A DNA stretch of 64,000 bases. Source: Bacteroidetes bacterium 41-46 (GTDB lineage Bacteria; Bacteroidota; Bacteroidia; Bacteroidales; UBA932). Where the stretch lies: the NCBI GenBank assembly GCA_001897515.1, contig MKTA01000032.1, positions 62,001-126,000 on the forward strand, written 5' to 3'. The notes below the pieces were generated by a model. That model worked only from the letters and a program-made list of their open reading frames with translations. It had not been told where the DNA came from and searched no databases. The translations under genes and the position numbers were made by a program. Below, one piece after another: positions 10,471-22,959 of the stretch; positions within the stretch are counted from its first letter, which is position 1; each line of letters starts with the position of its first letter.

Positions 10471-12768
10471 TTACTGATTATCCTTAATTTCTGTGCGGGC
10501 AACACTCATAACACCTTTAACTGAAGACATTTGCTTCATAAGTTTTTCAAGATCTTCAACACTGTGTACATAAAGATCAATATATCCCTCAAATATTCCA
10601 TCATGGGTCTCTATGAATATTTTTCTGATATTGACACTAAGAACTAATGTAATATATTGTGTAAGTTCATTAACTATCCCAAGTCTGTCAATACCTCTCA
10701 TATTTATTCTTGCAAGAAAAGAGAGGACTGTGTGCTTACTCCATTTAGCCTTTACAATTCTTTCTCCATCCCTTGAAGCCATGTGTATGGCTTCAGGACA
10801 GCTGTTTTTGTGAACTATTACAACGTCGTTATCATCAATAAACCCAATAACTTTATCACCGGGGATAGGCCGGCAACATACAGCTACCTGATATGACAGG
10901 GTCTTCTCCACTGGGTTTTCCTTTAGCAGAAAATCCTTTTTAATATCTATTTTTGAAGCTCTTTTCTCTTCCTGTACTTTCTGTATTTCAACAGGGTCAT
11001 CAGAAAGCTCCTCCTCGCCCTGCCAATCCCATTTACCCTCGGAGTCTCCTCCTGTAATTTTTGAAAACTGAAGACTCCAATATCTGACAAATTTACTTGT
11101 TGTGTTCTTTTTTAATACTTTTGATAAGTCTGCCAGATCTATAAGGTTGGCTCCAATTTTACTAAAAAGTTCCTCTCTGTTGTTGAGCTTGTAATTTTCT
11201 GAGAGTTTCCTGTAAACTCTGGACATTGGTCTTATACCCATTGACTTAAGTCTTTCATCTAAAATCTCTTGACCCCTCTTCTGAGAGTCTTTAATTTCTG
11301 ACTTAAGCGCATCAAGAATGAAGCTTTTTGCCTTTGGGGTTTTAATAAATTCCAGCCAATCTCTTTGTGGTCTCTGGGACTCAGCTGTAATTATCTCTAT
11401 CTGATCCCCGTTCCTCAGTTCATATGTAAGCGGAACCAGTTTAAAGTTTGCCTTTGCAGCGATAGCTTTATTTCCAACCTCAGTATGGATTGCGTAGGCG
11501 AAATCTAAAGCTGTCGCACCTTTTGGCAGAGATCTTGACTCACCTTTTGGCGTAAAAACATAGATTTCAGAGGAGAGTAGCCCGGTATGGAACTTATCAA
11601 GAAATTCAAGGGCATTAACATCGGGATTTTCTAATACCTCTCTTACCATATTAAGCCATTTGTCCATCTCTCCCTCTGAGGGAGAGCTTCCTTTGTAGCT
11701 CCAGTGAGCAGCTACACCTCTCTCAGCCAGATCATCCATTCTGGAGGTCCTGATCTGAATCTCTACCCAGTTGCCTTGAGGGGCCATTACTGTACAATGG
11801 AGAGCCTCATATCCATTAATCTTAGGAGTGCTGACCCAGTCTCTGATTCTATCTGTTTTTGAGAGGTATAGCTCAGTTATTAGTGAATAGATGTGCCAAC
11901 ATTGAATTCTCTCAGGTTGGTCGGGCTTTGCGTCAAAAATAATTCTGACGGCATAAAGGTCATAAATCTGTTCAAACGGAATAGACTTCGCATTCATCTT
12001 TCTCCAGATGGAGTAGGGGCTTTTGGTTCTTTTTGAAACAGTGAACTTGTAACCGGCTTTATTTAAACTTTCGGATATAGGTTCCATAAAACTGTCCATA
12101 GCACAGCCTCTCTCAGCAACCGTTTGTGAAATTTTTGCCTGTATGCTCTCGTACTCTGCAGGCAGAGTATGCATTAGCCATATATTCTCCAACTCAGATT
12201 TAATGCTGTACAGACCAAGACGATGAGCAAGAGGTATAAAAATATACATCGTCTCACTGAGAATTTTGGACTGCTTATGCTCAGGCATAAACTCAATAGT
12301 CCTCATATTATGTAGTCTGTCAGCGAGTTTTATCAGAATAACCCTGACATCATCATTTAGAGTCAGCAGAATACGTTTAAAGTTCTCTGCCTGACTACTT
12401 GTGCCACTATCAAAAGCACTTTTAATTTTTGTTAATCCATCAACCAGAGATGCGATTTTAGCACCAAAAAGTCTCTCAATATCATCTGTATTGTATTCTG
12501 TATCCTCAACTACATCATGCAGAAGGGCAGCCACAATAGATTTGTATCCCAGACCAATCTCTTTTACCACTATCTTGGATACAGCAATGGGATGAAGGAT
12601 ATATGGCTCTCCGGAGCGTCTTCTTACTCCATTATGTGCAGCCTTTGCAAACTCAAAGGCTTTGAGAACAATCTCAAATTCAGCTTGATTAGCACACCTT
12701 TTTAAGCTTGCTAGCTTTAATTCCTCAAATTCGCTCTCAATAAGCTCGTTATCCTTATCGGTAAACAT
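10471..12768 (-). CDS. Bifunctional (p)ppGpp synthetase/hydrolase (Rel/SpoT family)
   Basis: Long RSH protein controlling the stringent response by making and degrading (p)ppGpp. The order is: HD hydrolase domain with His59, His84-Asp85, Glu88-Asp89 and Asp150 (LADRLHNMRT), all present, so hydrolase activity is expected; then the synthetase domain with YDLYAVRIIF, TPKINGYEALH and VEIQIRT, also intact; then the TGS domain (EIYVFTPKGE, ALDFAYAIHTEVGNKA); then the helical region and a C-terminal ACT domain. The length, 765 residues, is normal. It sits 7 bases downstream of hydG and 3 bases upstream of the lipoprotein gene in the same leftward run, so it is probably co-transcribed with redox genes. 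Called rel/spoT-type rather than RelA-only because both active sites are intact. Confidence 0.96.
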   Translation of the reverse strand: MFTDKDNELIESEFEELKLASLKRCANQAEFEIVLKAFEFAKAAHNGVRRRSGEPYILHPIAVSKIVVKEIGLGYKSIVAALLHDVVEDTEYNTDDIERLFGAKIASLVDGLTKIKSAFDSGTSSQAENFKRILLTLNDDVRVILIKLADRLHNMRTIEFMPEHKQSKILSETMYIFIPLAHRLGLYSIKSELENIWLMHTLPAEYESIQAKISQTVAERGCAMDSFMEPISESLNKAGYKFTVSKRTKSPYSIWRKMNAKSIPFEQIYDLYAVRIIFDAKPDQPERIQCWHIYSLITELYLSKTDRIRDWVSTPKINGYEALHCTVMAPQGNWVEIQIRTSRMDDLAERGVAAHWSYKGSSPSEGEMDKWLNMVREVLENPDVNALEFLDKFHTGLLSSEIYVFTPKGESRSLPKGATALDFAYAIHTEVGNKAIAAKANFKLVPLTYELRNGDQIEIITAESQRPQRDWLEFIKTPKAKSFILDALKSEIKDSQKRGQEILDERLKSMGIRPMSRVYRKLSENYKLNNREELFSKIGANLIDLADLSKVLKKNTTSKFVRYWSLQFSKITGGDSEGKWDWQGEEELSDDPVEIQKVQEEKRASKIDIKKDFLLKENPVEKTLSYQVAVCCRPIPGDKVIGFIDDNDVVIVHKNSCPEAIHMASRDGERIVKAKWSKHTVLSFLARINMRGIDRLGIVNELTQYITLVLSVNIRKIFIETHDGIFEGYIDLYVHSVEDLEKLMKQMSSVKGVMSVARTEIKDNQ

Positions 12769-12775
12769 ATTTTTA

Positions 12776-14194
12776 TTAATAAAGTAAGTCTCTTTTACCG
12801 TTTTTAATCAGTGAAAGTTTAGATGCAACATCCTCTCTTTTTTTCTCATCCTTTATATATGAAAGTTCTCTTTCAATAAGTTCATAGCCTGCTTTTTTAG
12901 TCTCAGCAGATGAGTAATCCTCCAAATACTCAGCCAGAGTGAGCATTGCATTTGGGGTACAAAATCTTCCAATAAAACCAGGTATGGCATACTCCATAAA
13001 ATGTTCGCCTGTTCTTCCTACTCTGTAGCAAGATGTACAAAAACTAGGTATAAATCCTTTTGTGAGCAGCCATTCTATTACTTGATCAAGCTCCCTTCTG
13101 TCACCTACTTCAAATTGTTCTCTGTCAAGCTCCTGATTTTTTCCTCTCTCCTCTTGATAACCCCCAATTTCCAGTCTGGTTCCGGCATCTATCTGTGATA
13201 CTCCAAATTCAATAACCGCATCCCTAACCTCTGCACTCTCTCTTGCCGTCATTATGAGGCCTGTGTAAGGCACAGCAAGACGCAATATTGCAACAAGTTG
13301 CTTAAACTGATCATCGGTAACCTGATAAGGGAGGTGCAGGTCAAGTCCGTAAGCAGGTTTAACACGAGGAAAGCTTATTGTATGGGGACCCACTCCATAT
13401 CTGTCTTGTAAATGGTGAGAGTGTTCAACCAGTCCCAGTACCTCAAATCTCCAGTCATATAATCCAAAAAGAGCTCCGATTCCAACATCATCATGCCCCC
13501 CTTCAAACGCCCTGTCCATTGCATTCAACCTCCACATATAGTCGCTTTTGACTCCGGGTGCAGGGTGAAATTTTTTATATGTCTCTTTATGGTAAGTCTC
13601 CTGAAATACCTGGAATGTCCCTATGCCGGCCTCCTTAACCGTCCTGAAGCCCTCAATTGTCATAGGAGCTGCATTTATGTTCACCCGTCTTATCTCGCCA
13701 TTACCAACCTTCACGTTGTAGCATGTCTTTACAGTTTGTGCTATATATTCAGGTGTGTACTTTGGATGTTCGCCATATACAAGAATTAATCTTTTGTGTC
13801 CCTCTTTCTCAAGCTGGGCAACCTCAGCAACTAACTCCTGGTCTGTAAGAGTCCTTCTGACTGCTCTTGAAAGAGAACTTCTGAATCCACAATACTGGCA
13901 GTTATTTATGCAATAATTACCAATGTAAAGCGGTGCAAATAGTACAATTCTGTTTCCATAAATTGATTTTTTCAGATCTCTTGCAGTCTGATAAAGTTCC
14001 TCTAGCATTTCAGGAGACTTTATTGCCAAAAGCTCTGCTGTCTCTTCAACACTCAGAGCCTGTTTAGATCTGCTTTTCTGAAATATATCGCGAATCTTTA
14101 CCGGATTCTCTTTTGTGTTATTTATAAGATTGTGCAGTTTTTCATCATTAATGAAATCAACAGCATCCTTTGTAAGTTCAAGGTTCATTTTCAT
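12776..14194 (-). CDS. hydG: [FeFe]-hydrogenase H-cluster maturase HydG (radical SAM)
   Basis: HydG cleaves tyrosine to supply CO and cyanide ligands for the [FeFe]-hydrogenase H-cluster. The radical-SAM motif is Cys95-x3-Cys99-x2-Cys102 (CINNCQYC). The C-terminal cluster motif CTSC followed by exactly 22 residues and Cys (GRFCTPNAML) is the CX2CX22C signature that separates HydG from the related tyrosine lyase ThiH. The length, 472 residues, fits HydG. No hydE, hydF or hydrogenase gene lies in the window. The start overlaps the YihY gene by 17 bases, and RelA/SpoT follows after 7 bases. A second ATG two codons in is possible. It implies the organism makes a [FeFe]-hydrogenase. Confidence 0.94.
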   Translation of the reverse strand: MKMNLELTKDAVDFINDEKLHNLINNTKENPVKIRDIFQKSRSKQALSVEETAELLAIKSPEMLEELYQTARDLKKSIYGNRIVLFAPLYIGNYCINNCQYCGFRSSLSRAVRRTLTDQELVAEVAQLEKEGHKRLILVYGEHPKYTPEYIAQTVKTCYNVKVGNGEIRRVNINAAPMTIEGFRTVKEAGIGTFQVFQETYHKETYKKFHPAPGVKSDYMWRLNAMDRAFEGGHDDVGIGALFGLYDWRFEVLGLVEHSHHLQDRYGVGPHTISFPRVKPAYGLDLHLPYQVTDDQFKQLVAILRLAVPYTGLIMTARESAEVRDAVIEFGVSQIDAGTRLEIGGYQEERGKNQELDREQFEVGDRRELDQVIEWLLTKGFIPSFCTSCYRVGRTGEHFMEYAIPGFIGRFCTPNAMLTLAEYLEDYSSAETKKAGYELIERELSYIKDEKKREDVASKLSLIKNGKRDLLY

Positions 14195-15125
14195 TTTGAA
14201 TATTGTATTTATCTACATTTTGATATGCGTGCGAAAGCTCCGCACCAAATAGAATAATTGTCCAGCTTATGTTCATCCAAACCAGAAACAGAGGAATTGC
14301 AGCGAAGACTCCGTAAACTGCATTAAGGCCTGAAACCAGAATTTGAGTCTCAAGATAGAGAAACTGTACAGATACAAATGCGAGGGAGACAACAAGTGAT
14401 GAATTGAATGCTGCGGCAAACTTAACTTTTACATTTGGGATAAAGTAGTACATTACAGAAAAGACTAGTGCAACAATTCCGTAAAATGTAAGCCATGTGA
14501 ATATTGAAGTAATGGGGATAATTCTGTCAATTTGAAGCCCTACGGATTTTAATGTATTTGTATAGATCAGAGCGAGAGAGAGAAAAATTAAAATAATCAG
14601 GGGAGAGACTAAAAGCAGGAGAGGGTAGTATAGAGCTCTTTTGGCAATAGACCTCCTGTCCTCAACCTTCCAGATATCATTGAATGATTTCTCAATACTA
14701 AGCATAAGCCATATAACGGTCCAAAGAAGGAATATGAAGCTTATTATTCCAAAGAATCCATTTTCAGCAGAGTCAAGAATATTATTGGCAAAATGTAGGA
14801 TGTACTCAATTATCTCTTCATTTTCAGCAAAGTAAGTAAGAAGAAGAACCTCTAAATTTTTTGCAAGACCGAAACCCTTTGTTACAGTAAACATAATTGC
14901 AACAAACGGTACGACAGACATCGCAGAGAAGAAACTTAAGTTGACAGCCTGTAAACCCACCTTGTCGTTAGAAAATCCTTTAATAGTTATTATAAAGACC
15001 TTAAGATAGCGTATCATCCGTGCTCTCATGATGCTGAGCTCAGAAAGATCAAGCCTCCAGATGTCGTTTATAAGAAACTTCAGGACTCTCTGATAGGTAT
15101 GCTGTATCTCCTTATATCTCTTCAA
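14178..15125 (-). CDS. YihY/BrkB-family inner-membrane protein
   Basis: A 315-residue membrane protein with about six hydrophobic helices. The family's characteristic region is NLSFFSAMSVVPFVAIMFTVTKGFG. It also has a long central segment (WLMLSIEKSFNDIWKVEDRRS) and a C-terminal helix ending in LVWMNISWTIILFGAELSHAYQ. The family was once labelled ribonuclease BN in error; its role is unknown, with transport or envelope functions suggested. It is tightly packed between the thioesterase gene (4-base overlap) and hydG (17-base overlap), but no direct functional link is evident. Confidence 0.88.
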   Translation of the reverse strand: MKRYKEIQHTYQRVLKFLINDIWRLDLSELSIMRARMIRYLKVFIITIKGFSNDKVGLQAVNLSFFSAMSVVPFVAIMFTVTKGFGLAKNLEVLLLTYFAENEEIIEYILHFANNILDSAENGFFGIISFIFLLWTVIWLMLSIEKSFNDIWKVEDRRSIAKRALYYPLLLLVSPLIILIFLSLALIYTNTLKSVGLQIDRIIPITSIFTWLTFYGIVALVFSVMYYFIPNVKVKFAAAFNSSLVVSLAFVSVQFLYLETQILVSGLNAVYGVFAAIPLFLVWMNISWTIILFGAELSHAYQNVDKYNIQNENEP

Positions 15126-15493
15126 TTCAGTTTATTCATAAATTTAACGGGGTCAATAATAAATCTGGTATGCCTTCCGCTGCCTATCTCTCCTTTATCA
15201 TCATAGGCAGTGACTTTGAAATCAAGTCTTCTTCCGTCAATTTCAACTAATTCAGCCTCTGCGTAAACAGAAGATCCAACGGGTGTCGCTCTTAAGTGCT
15301 TAATCATCAACTCTATGCCAACTGTATCCTGATTATCCGGCAACATACTTTTAGCCAAAAGATGCGCACTTTTCTCCATAAGCGCAACCATTGCCGGAGT
15401 AGAAAATACATCCAAGAGACCGGACCCTAATGCAGCTGCACTGTCTGAGCTCTCCACAATTTTATCAACTCTTAAACTCTTTCCTCTCTCCAT
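15122..15493 (-). CDS. Hotdog-fold thioesterase, fluoroacetyl-CoA thioesterase-like
   Basis: A 123-residue hotdog-fold protein. The pattern VFSTPAMVALMEKSAH (with Thr and Glu), VGIELMIKHLRATPVG and GSGRHTRFII resembles the FlK-type acyl-CoA thioesterase family. It would hydrolyse an acyl-CoA thioester; fluoroacetyl-CoA is unlikely to be the natural substrate here, and the label reflects fold similarity only. It starts immediately after the flavodiiron gene's stop codon and overlaps the YihY gene by 4 bases, so it is in the same operon. Confidence 0.8.
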   Translation of the reverse strand: MERGKSLRVDKIVESSDSAAALGSGLLDVFSTPAMVALMEKSAHLLAKSMLPDNQDTVGIELMIKHLRATPVGSSVYAEAELVEIDGRRLDFKVTAYDDKGEIGSGRHTRFIIDPVKFMNKLN

Positions 15494-16669
15494 CTACAAA
15501 ATGTTTTTTGCTATCAAACTAAATCCCTCCATTTTAGAAATATCAGGAGCACCCATTAATTCTACGGGCTCTGCTATCTTAGTCCATGTCATCTTTTCAG
15601 CAAAAGAGAGTAGTGACTTCAATCCGCCTCCATTCCAACTGTAAGATCCAAAAAGGGCATAATTCTTATCCTTAGGGTTTATTACAGTCAGTTCATGGCA
15701 AAGATGTTCCATCATAGGGTGCATACCTGCATTATAGGCACATGATCCCAGGATTACGCTTTTATACCTCCAGATATCACTTAAAATAAAAGAGGCATGC
15801 GTTTTTGAAACATCATACACCCTAATGTTTTTCACACCACTCTCTGCTATGAGCCTGGCTGCATAGTCTGCCATTCTCTCGGTATTTCCATACATAGATG
15901 CAAATGCAATCACTACCCCCTCTTCTGATTCATGTTTACTCCATTTGTCATAAAGTCCAATCGCTTTTCCAGGGTTCTCTCTCCATATAGGGCCGTGAGA
16001 AGGGCAAATTATCTTGATATCAATATCCTTTAACTTGACAAAAGCCTTTTGAACCATATTGCTATATTTACCGACAATGTTAGAGTAGTATCTCCTCATC
16101 TCGTCCTCAAAGCGTTCAAAATTAATCTCATCATCAAATATCCCACCGTCCAGTGTTCCGAAGCTACCGAATGCATCGCATGAGAATAGTACACTATCAG
16201 TTGTATCAAAGGTCATCATAGTTTCCGGCCAGTGAACCCAGGGGGTAATATGAAATGAAAGTTTGTGATATCCCAGATCTAGCACCTCTCCCTCTTTGAC
16301 CTCTATAAAATTCTCAGGTGATATTCCGAAATAGGCTTCAAGCATTTTAAAAGCCTTTATATTTGAGACAATCTTAAGATCGGGATAAAATTTCATCAAA
16401 ATACCTATCATACTAGAGTGATCTGGCTCCATATGATTGACTATCAGGTAATCAAGTTCTCTTCCTTTTAGCTGATCTGAAATTTCGTTCAAATAATCCT
16501 CTTTGGATCCAAACTCAAGAGTATCTATAAGTGCTGTCTTCTGATCATTAATTAGATATGAGTTATATGCCACACCATTTGGAAGTGGCCAATTATTTTC
16601 AAAGAGAGACTTCTTTCTGTCGTTTGTCCCTAAGTAGTAGATATTATTACTGACAACTATCTGCTTCAT
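15494..16669 (-). CDS. Flavodiiron protein (A-type flavoprotein, FprA/Roo-like)
   Basis: Reduces O2 to water or NO to N2O in anaerobes using a diiron site and FMN. The metallo-beta-lactamase-like domain has the full ligand set: His79, Glu81, Asp83 (HMEPDHSS), His146 (WVHWPE), Asp165 (SCDAFGSF) and His225 (CPSHGPIWR). The flavodoxin domain begins near residue 252 with the FMN-binding loop SMYGNTERMADY. At 391 residues it is the minimal form with no rubredoxin domain, so an external rubredoxin is expected. It is the first gene of a leftward run that includes hydG and ispG, whose products carry O2-sensitive clusters. Confidence 0.95.
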   Translation of the reverse strand: MKQIVVSNNIYYLGTNDRKKSLFENNWPLPNGVAYNSYLINDQKTALIDTLEFGSKEDYLNEISDQLKGRELDYLIVNHMEPDHSSMIGILMKFYPDLKIVSNIKAFKMLEAYFGISPENFIEVKEGEVLDLGYHKLSFHITPWVHWPETMMTFDTTDSVLFSCDAFGSFGTLDGGIFDDEINFERFEDEMRRYYSNIVGKYSNMVQKAFVKLKDIDIKIICPSHGPIWRENPGKAIGLYDKWSKHESEEGVVIAFASMYGNTERMADYAARLIAESGVKNIRVYDVSKTHASFILSDIWRYKSVILGSCAYNAGMHPMMEHLCHELTVINPKDKNYALFGSYSWNGGGLKSLLSFAEKMTWTKIAEPVELMGAPDISKMEGFSLIAKNIL

Positions 16670-16716
16670 ATTAAATACTTGTAAATGCTAATTGTTGAAT
16701 ATTGTTAAATATCCTA

Positions 16717-16724
16717 CAAAATTA
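16717..16724 (-). promoter_or_regulatory. Candidate -7 element for the flavodiiron/hydG/rel/ispG run
   Basis: TAATTTTG on the minus strand, matching TAnnTTTG, about 48 bases upstream of the flavodiiron ATG and just past the ligA stop. No clear -33 box is seen at 19-21 bases. Confidence 0.4.
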
Positions 16725-16725
16725 A

Positions 16726-20057
<3,332 letters not shown>

Positions 20058-20060
20058 AGT

Positions 20061-21716
20061 GTGAATGGCAAGATAATTATATATCAAACATTTCCCAGAT
20101 TATCCGGGAACAGGAGAGAGAACCCTGTTCCCGGATCTTCTTTTACCATAAATGGTGTCGGTAAATTTGATTTTTTTAATGATGATGAATTGTTGAGAAT
20201 TAAAAAACTCGGATGTACACATGTTTGGTTTACAGGAATTATAGAGCATGCTACTCAAACTCCTTGTTTAGATAAAAGATGCCTTACAGACCCTCCGGAA
20301 ATTGTCAAAGGCATAGCAGGTTCTCCATATGCCGTAAAGGACTATTATGATGTTGCTCATTATCTTGCAAATAATCATGATAATAGGATTGAGGAGTTTG
20401 AAGAGCTTGTATCCAGATGCCACTTTGCGGACCTTAAGGTGATTATTGACTTTGTTCCCAACCATATATCCAGAAATTACAAATCAGATAAGAATCCCGG
20501 ACTTTATAAAGATTTTGGCGTTGATGATGATGAGTCTCTCTCTTTTTCTCCGCAAAATGACCATTACTACATTCCAGGCGCAAGCTTTATTTCACCTGAT
20601 AGTTCAGTTATTCAGACTTTCAGTGAGGTGCCAGCTAAAGCAACCGGAAATAATTGCTTTTCAGAGAGACCTTCTAAGAATGATTGGTATGAAACAGTAA
20701 AATTAAATTATGGAATTGATTATCAGTCAGGAGGTAATAGTTATTTCAAACCCTATCCGCCCGTATGGGAAAAGATGAAACATATATTGCAATACTGGGC
20801 AGAGAAAGGAGTTGATGGTTTCAGGTGTGATATGGCTGAGATGGTTCCTGCTGAATTCTGGAATTACGCAATTAATAGTGTAAAGGCTCAATATCCTAAT
20901 CTTATATTTATTGCTGAGATTTATGACCCTGCGCAATACTCATTATATTTAGCCTCGGGTTTTGACCTGCTATACGATAAGGTTGGTCTGTATGATACTA
21001 TTATTGACATAATTAAGGGCAATAGAAACCCTTCTGATATATCAAGTTGCTGGCAATCTCTAGGCGAAATACAGCATAAAATGCTTAATTTTCTTGAAAA
21101 TCATGATGAACAAAGAGTCGCGTCTGATTATGTTGCCGGCTTCCCTGAGAGAGCTTTACCCGCTGTAGCTGTATCTCTGCTTTTAAATAGCGCGCCATTT
21201 ATGATTTACTTTGGACAGGAGCTTGGTGAGAGAGGTATGGATTCAGAAGGTTTTAGTACTTTGGATGGTAGAACCTCTATCTTTGATTTTTGGTCATTGC
21301 AAGTATTAAATGATTATTATAAAGGCAAATACAATAGTTATCTATATAATGAATATAAGTTCCTTTTAAATATTGCAATTAACGAATTAGCCCTTAGAGA
21401 TGGAGATACATTTGATCTTCAGTATGCAAATGAATCATCTAATCATTACAACTCAAACAGACTTTTTTCATTTGCAAGGAGATTAAACACAGAATTGATA
21501 CTTGTAATTGTTAATTTCTCAGATTATCAAGCTAACGGACATTTGAATATTCCTGAGCATCTTTTTAATCACTGGAATATTGCCAACAATTTATCAAGGA
21601 AATTTTTCAACTTGAAGAGTGGTTCAACAGGCTATATTGATCTATCCTCAAATAAAACAATTGAATTCAGTGTTGAGGGATATTCATATTCAATAATTAA
21701 ACTATTACTTGAATAA
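20061..21716 (+). CDS. Cytoplasmic GH13 alpha-amylase-family enzyme
   Basis: Glycoside hydrolase family 13 protein with no signal peptide, so it acts in the cytoplasm on alpha-glucans or oligosaccharides. The conserved GH13 regions are all present: VIIDFVPNH (region I), GVDGFRCDMAEM with nucleophile Asp257 (region II), IFIAEIY with acid/base Glu286 (region III) and LENHDEQR with Asp349 (region IV). The 551-residue length includes a C-terminal beta domain. The start is GTG at 20061, as no in-frame ATG is near. Exact specificity (amylase, maltogenic, transferase) cannot be assigned. Its final 20 bases overlap the 3' end of umuC on the other strand. Confidence 0.9.
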   Translation: MNGKIIIYQTFPRLSGNRRENPVPGSSFTINGVGKFDFFNDDELLRIKKLGCTHVWFTGIIEHATQTPCLDKRCLTDPPEIVKGIAGSPYAVKDYYDVAHYLANNHDNRIEEFEELVSRCHFADLKVIIDFVPNHISRNYKSDKNPGLYKDFGVDDDESLSFSPQNDHYYIPGASFISPDSSVIQTFSEVPAKATGNNCFSERPSKNDWYETVKLNYGIDYQSGGNSYFKPYPPVWEKMKHILQYWAEKGVDGFRCDMAEMVPAEFWNYAINSVKAQYPNLIFIAEIYDPAQYSLYLASGFDLLYDKVGLYDTIIDIIKGNRNPSDISSCWQSLGEIQHKMLNFLENHDEQRVASDYVAGFPERALPAVAVSLLLNSAPFMIYFGQELGERGMDSEGFSTLDGRTSIFDFWSLQVLNDYYKGKYNSYLYNEYKFLLNIAINELALRDGDTFDLQYANESSNHYNSNRLFSFARRLNTELILVIVNFSDYQANGHLNIPEHLFNHWNIANNLSRKFFNLKSGSTGYIDLSSNKTIEFSVEGYSYSIIKLLLE

Positions 21717-22959
21717 TATCATCCCAAGATGTTGTATATCTTTTAGATAATAAATTCTGATTTGCTCTTATTCTCTCTACTCCAGCTGCAGCGGTAACTA
21801 TACTGCTCTTTCCATATTTCTCATTAATCTCATCCAATACATTCATTAGAGCACTCTCTCTGAAGAGCTCTTCATGAGGAGTGAACAATGAGGGTATATT
21901 CTCACTCTTTGATATAATTGACGAGAGAATTACTCCGCATTTTTTATATCCATATCCCTCTCGGAAAATCTCCCTTACTGCATAACAAGCATTTGATGCT
22001 ATTTTAAGAGTATTATCAGTATAGTCGGAAAAAGTAACAAGTACGCTTTGGTTATGATGTTCTGCTCCCTCTCTGAATGGGTTAGTAAGAAGAAAAACTA
22101 TTGCCTCTCTGCATACTCCGTTTTGTCGTCTAAGTTTCTCTGCAGAGTATGAGGAGAAGGTAGCTATTGCTTTAAGGATCTCCTCAATGTCAAATATGTC
22201 ATATGAAAAACTTCTACTTGTGCAGATCTGTTTTTTATCAGGTACAGACTCCTCCAAACTTATGCAAGGCGTTCCTCCAAGCTCTCTCCAGCACTTTAGC
22301 CCTGTTACACCCATTTTTTGCCTGACCCACTTGTCACTCTTTTTTAAAAAATCTGCTGCGGTATCTACTCCTGATTGATTTAGCATCTTGGAGTAGGCTC
22401 TTCCCACTCCCCAGATATCTTCAACAGGAAATCCTGATAGTACCTTTGCAATTTGTTCTTCCCTGATTATGAAGCAGAATCCCATGGTGGCGGGATATTT
22501 TTTGCTCATTTTTGTTGCAATCTTTGCAAGTGTCTTTGTTTTTGAGATACCTATGCTAATTGGGACACCAATCTCTTTTCTTATTTTTGACACCAGACTC
22601 TTTCCCAGTAATCTTGCATCCTTTTCGCATACTCCTCTTAAATCCATAAATGCTTCATCAATTGAATATATCTCTATTCCAGGAGTCTCTCTGCGAAGAG
22701 TATCCATTACTCTTGCTGATATATCCCCATACAGAGGAAAGTTTGAGGAGTAGCATATAAGTCCGCTCTTTTTTATATAGCTGGTCAATTTAAAAAACGG
22801 CTCTCCCATCTTTATGCCTAGTGATTTAGCCTCTTCAGATCTTGATATTACGCACCCATCGTTGTTGCTAAGTACCACAACAGGTTTCCCGTTTAAAGAG
22901 GGGTTGAAGATTCTTTCACAACTGACATAGAAATTATTGCAATCTATCAGGCCAAACAT
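21697..22959 (-). CDS. umuC: Y-family DNA polymerase V catalytic subunit
   Basis: Error-prone translesion polymerase. The start is set at ATG 22959 (MFGLIDCNNFYVSCERIF), since the longer frame adds eight unrelated residues. Catalytic acidic residues are visible: Asp6 in LIDCNNF and the SIDEAFMDL motif. LSNNDGCVISRS and GVPISIGISKTKTLAKIA are family hallmarks, followed by the little-finger domain. At 420 residues it matches UmuC. It is the third gene of a umuD-vanZ-umuC cassette and overlaps the VanZ-like gene by 26 bases. Induction on DNA damage is expected for the family, but no operator could be identified. Confidence 0.95.
   Translation of the reverse strand: MFGLIDCNNFYVSCERIFNPSLNGKPVVVLSNNDGCVISRSEEAKSLGIKMGEPFFKLTSYIKKSGLICYSSNFPLYGDISARVMDTLRRETPGIEIYSIDEAFMDLRGVCEKDARLLGKSLVSKIRKEIGVPISIGISKTKTLAKIATKMSKKYPATMGFCFIIREEQIAKVLSGFPVEDIWGVGRAYSKMLNQSGVDTAADFLKKSDKWVRQKMGVTGLKCWRELGGTPCISLEESVPDKKQICTSRSFSYDIFDIEEILKAIATFSSYSAEKLRRQNGVCREAIVFLLTNPFREGAEHHNQSVLVTFSDYTDNTLKIASNACYAVREIFREGYGYKKCGVILSSIISKSENIPSLFTPHEELFRESALMNVLDEINEKYGKSSIVTAAAGVERIRANQNLLSKRYTTSWDDIIQVIV

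Noticed and set aside
12776-14194. ThiH (thiazole synthesis tyrosine lyase) as the identity of the radical SAM gene
   Set aside because: The C-terminal CX2CX22C motif is specific to HydG, and no thiamine genes are adjacent.
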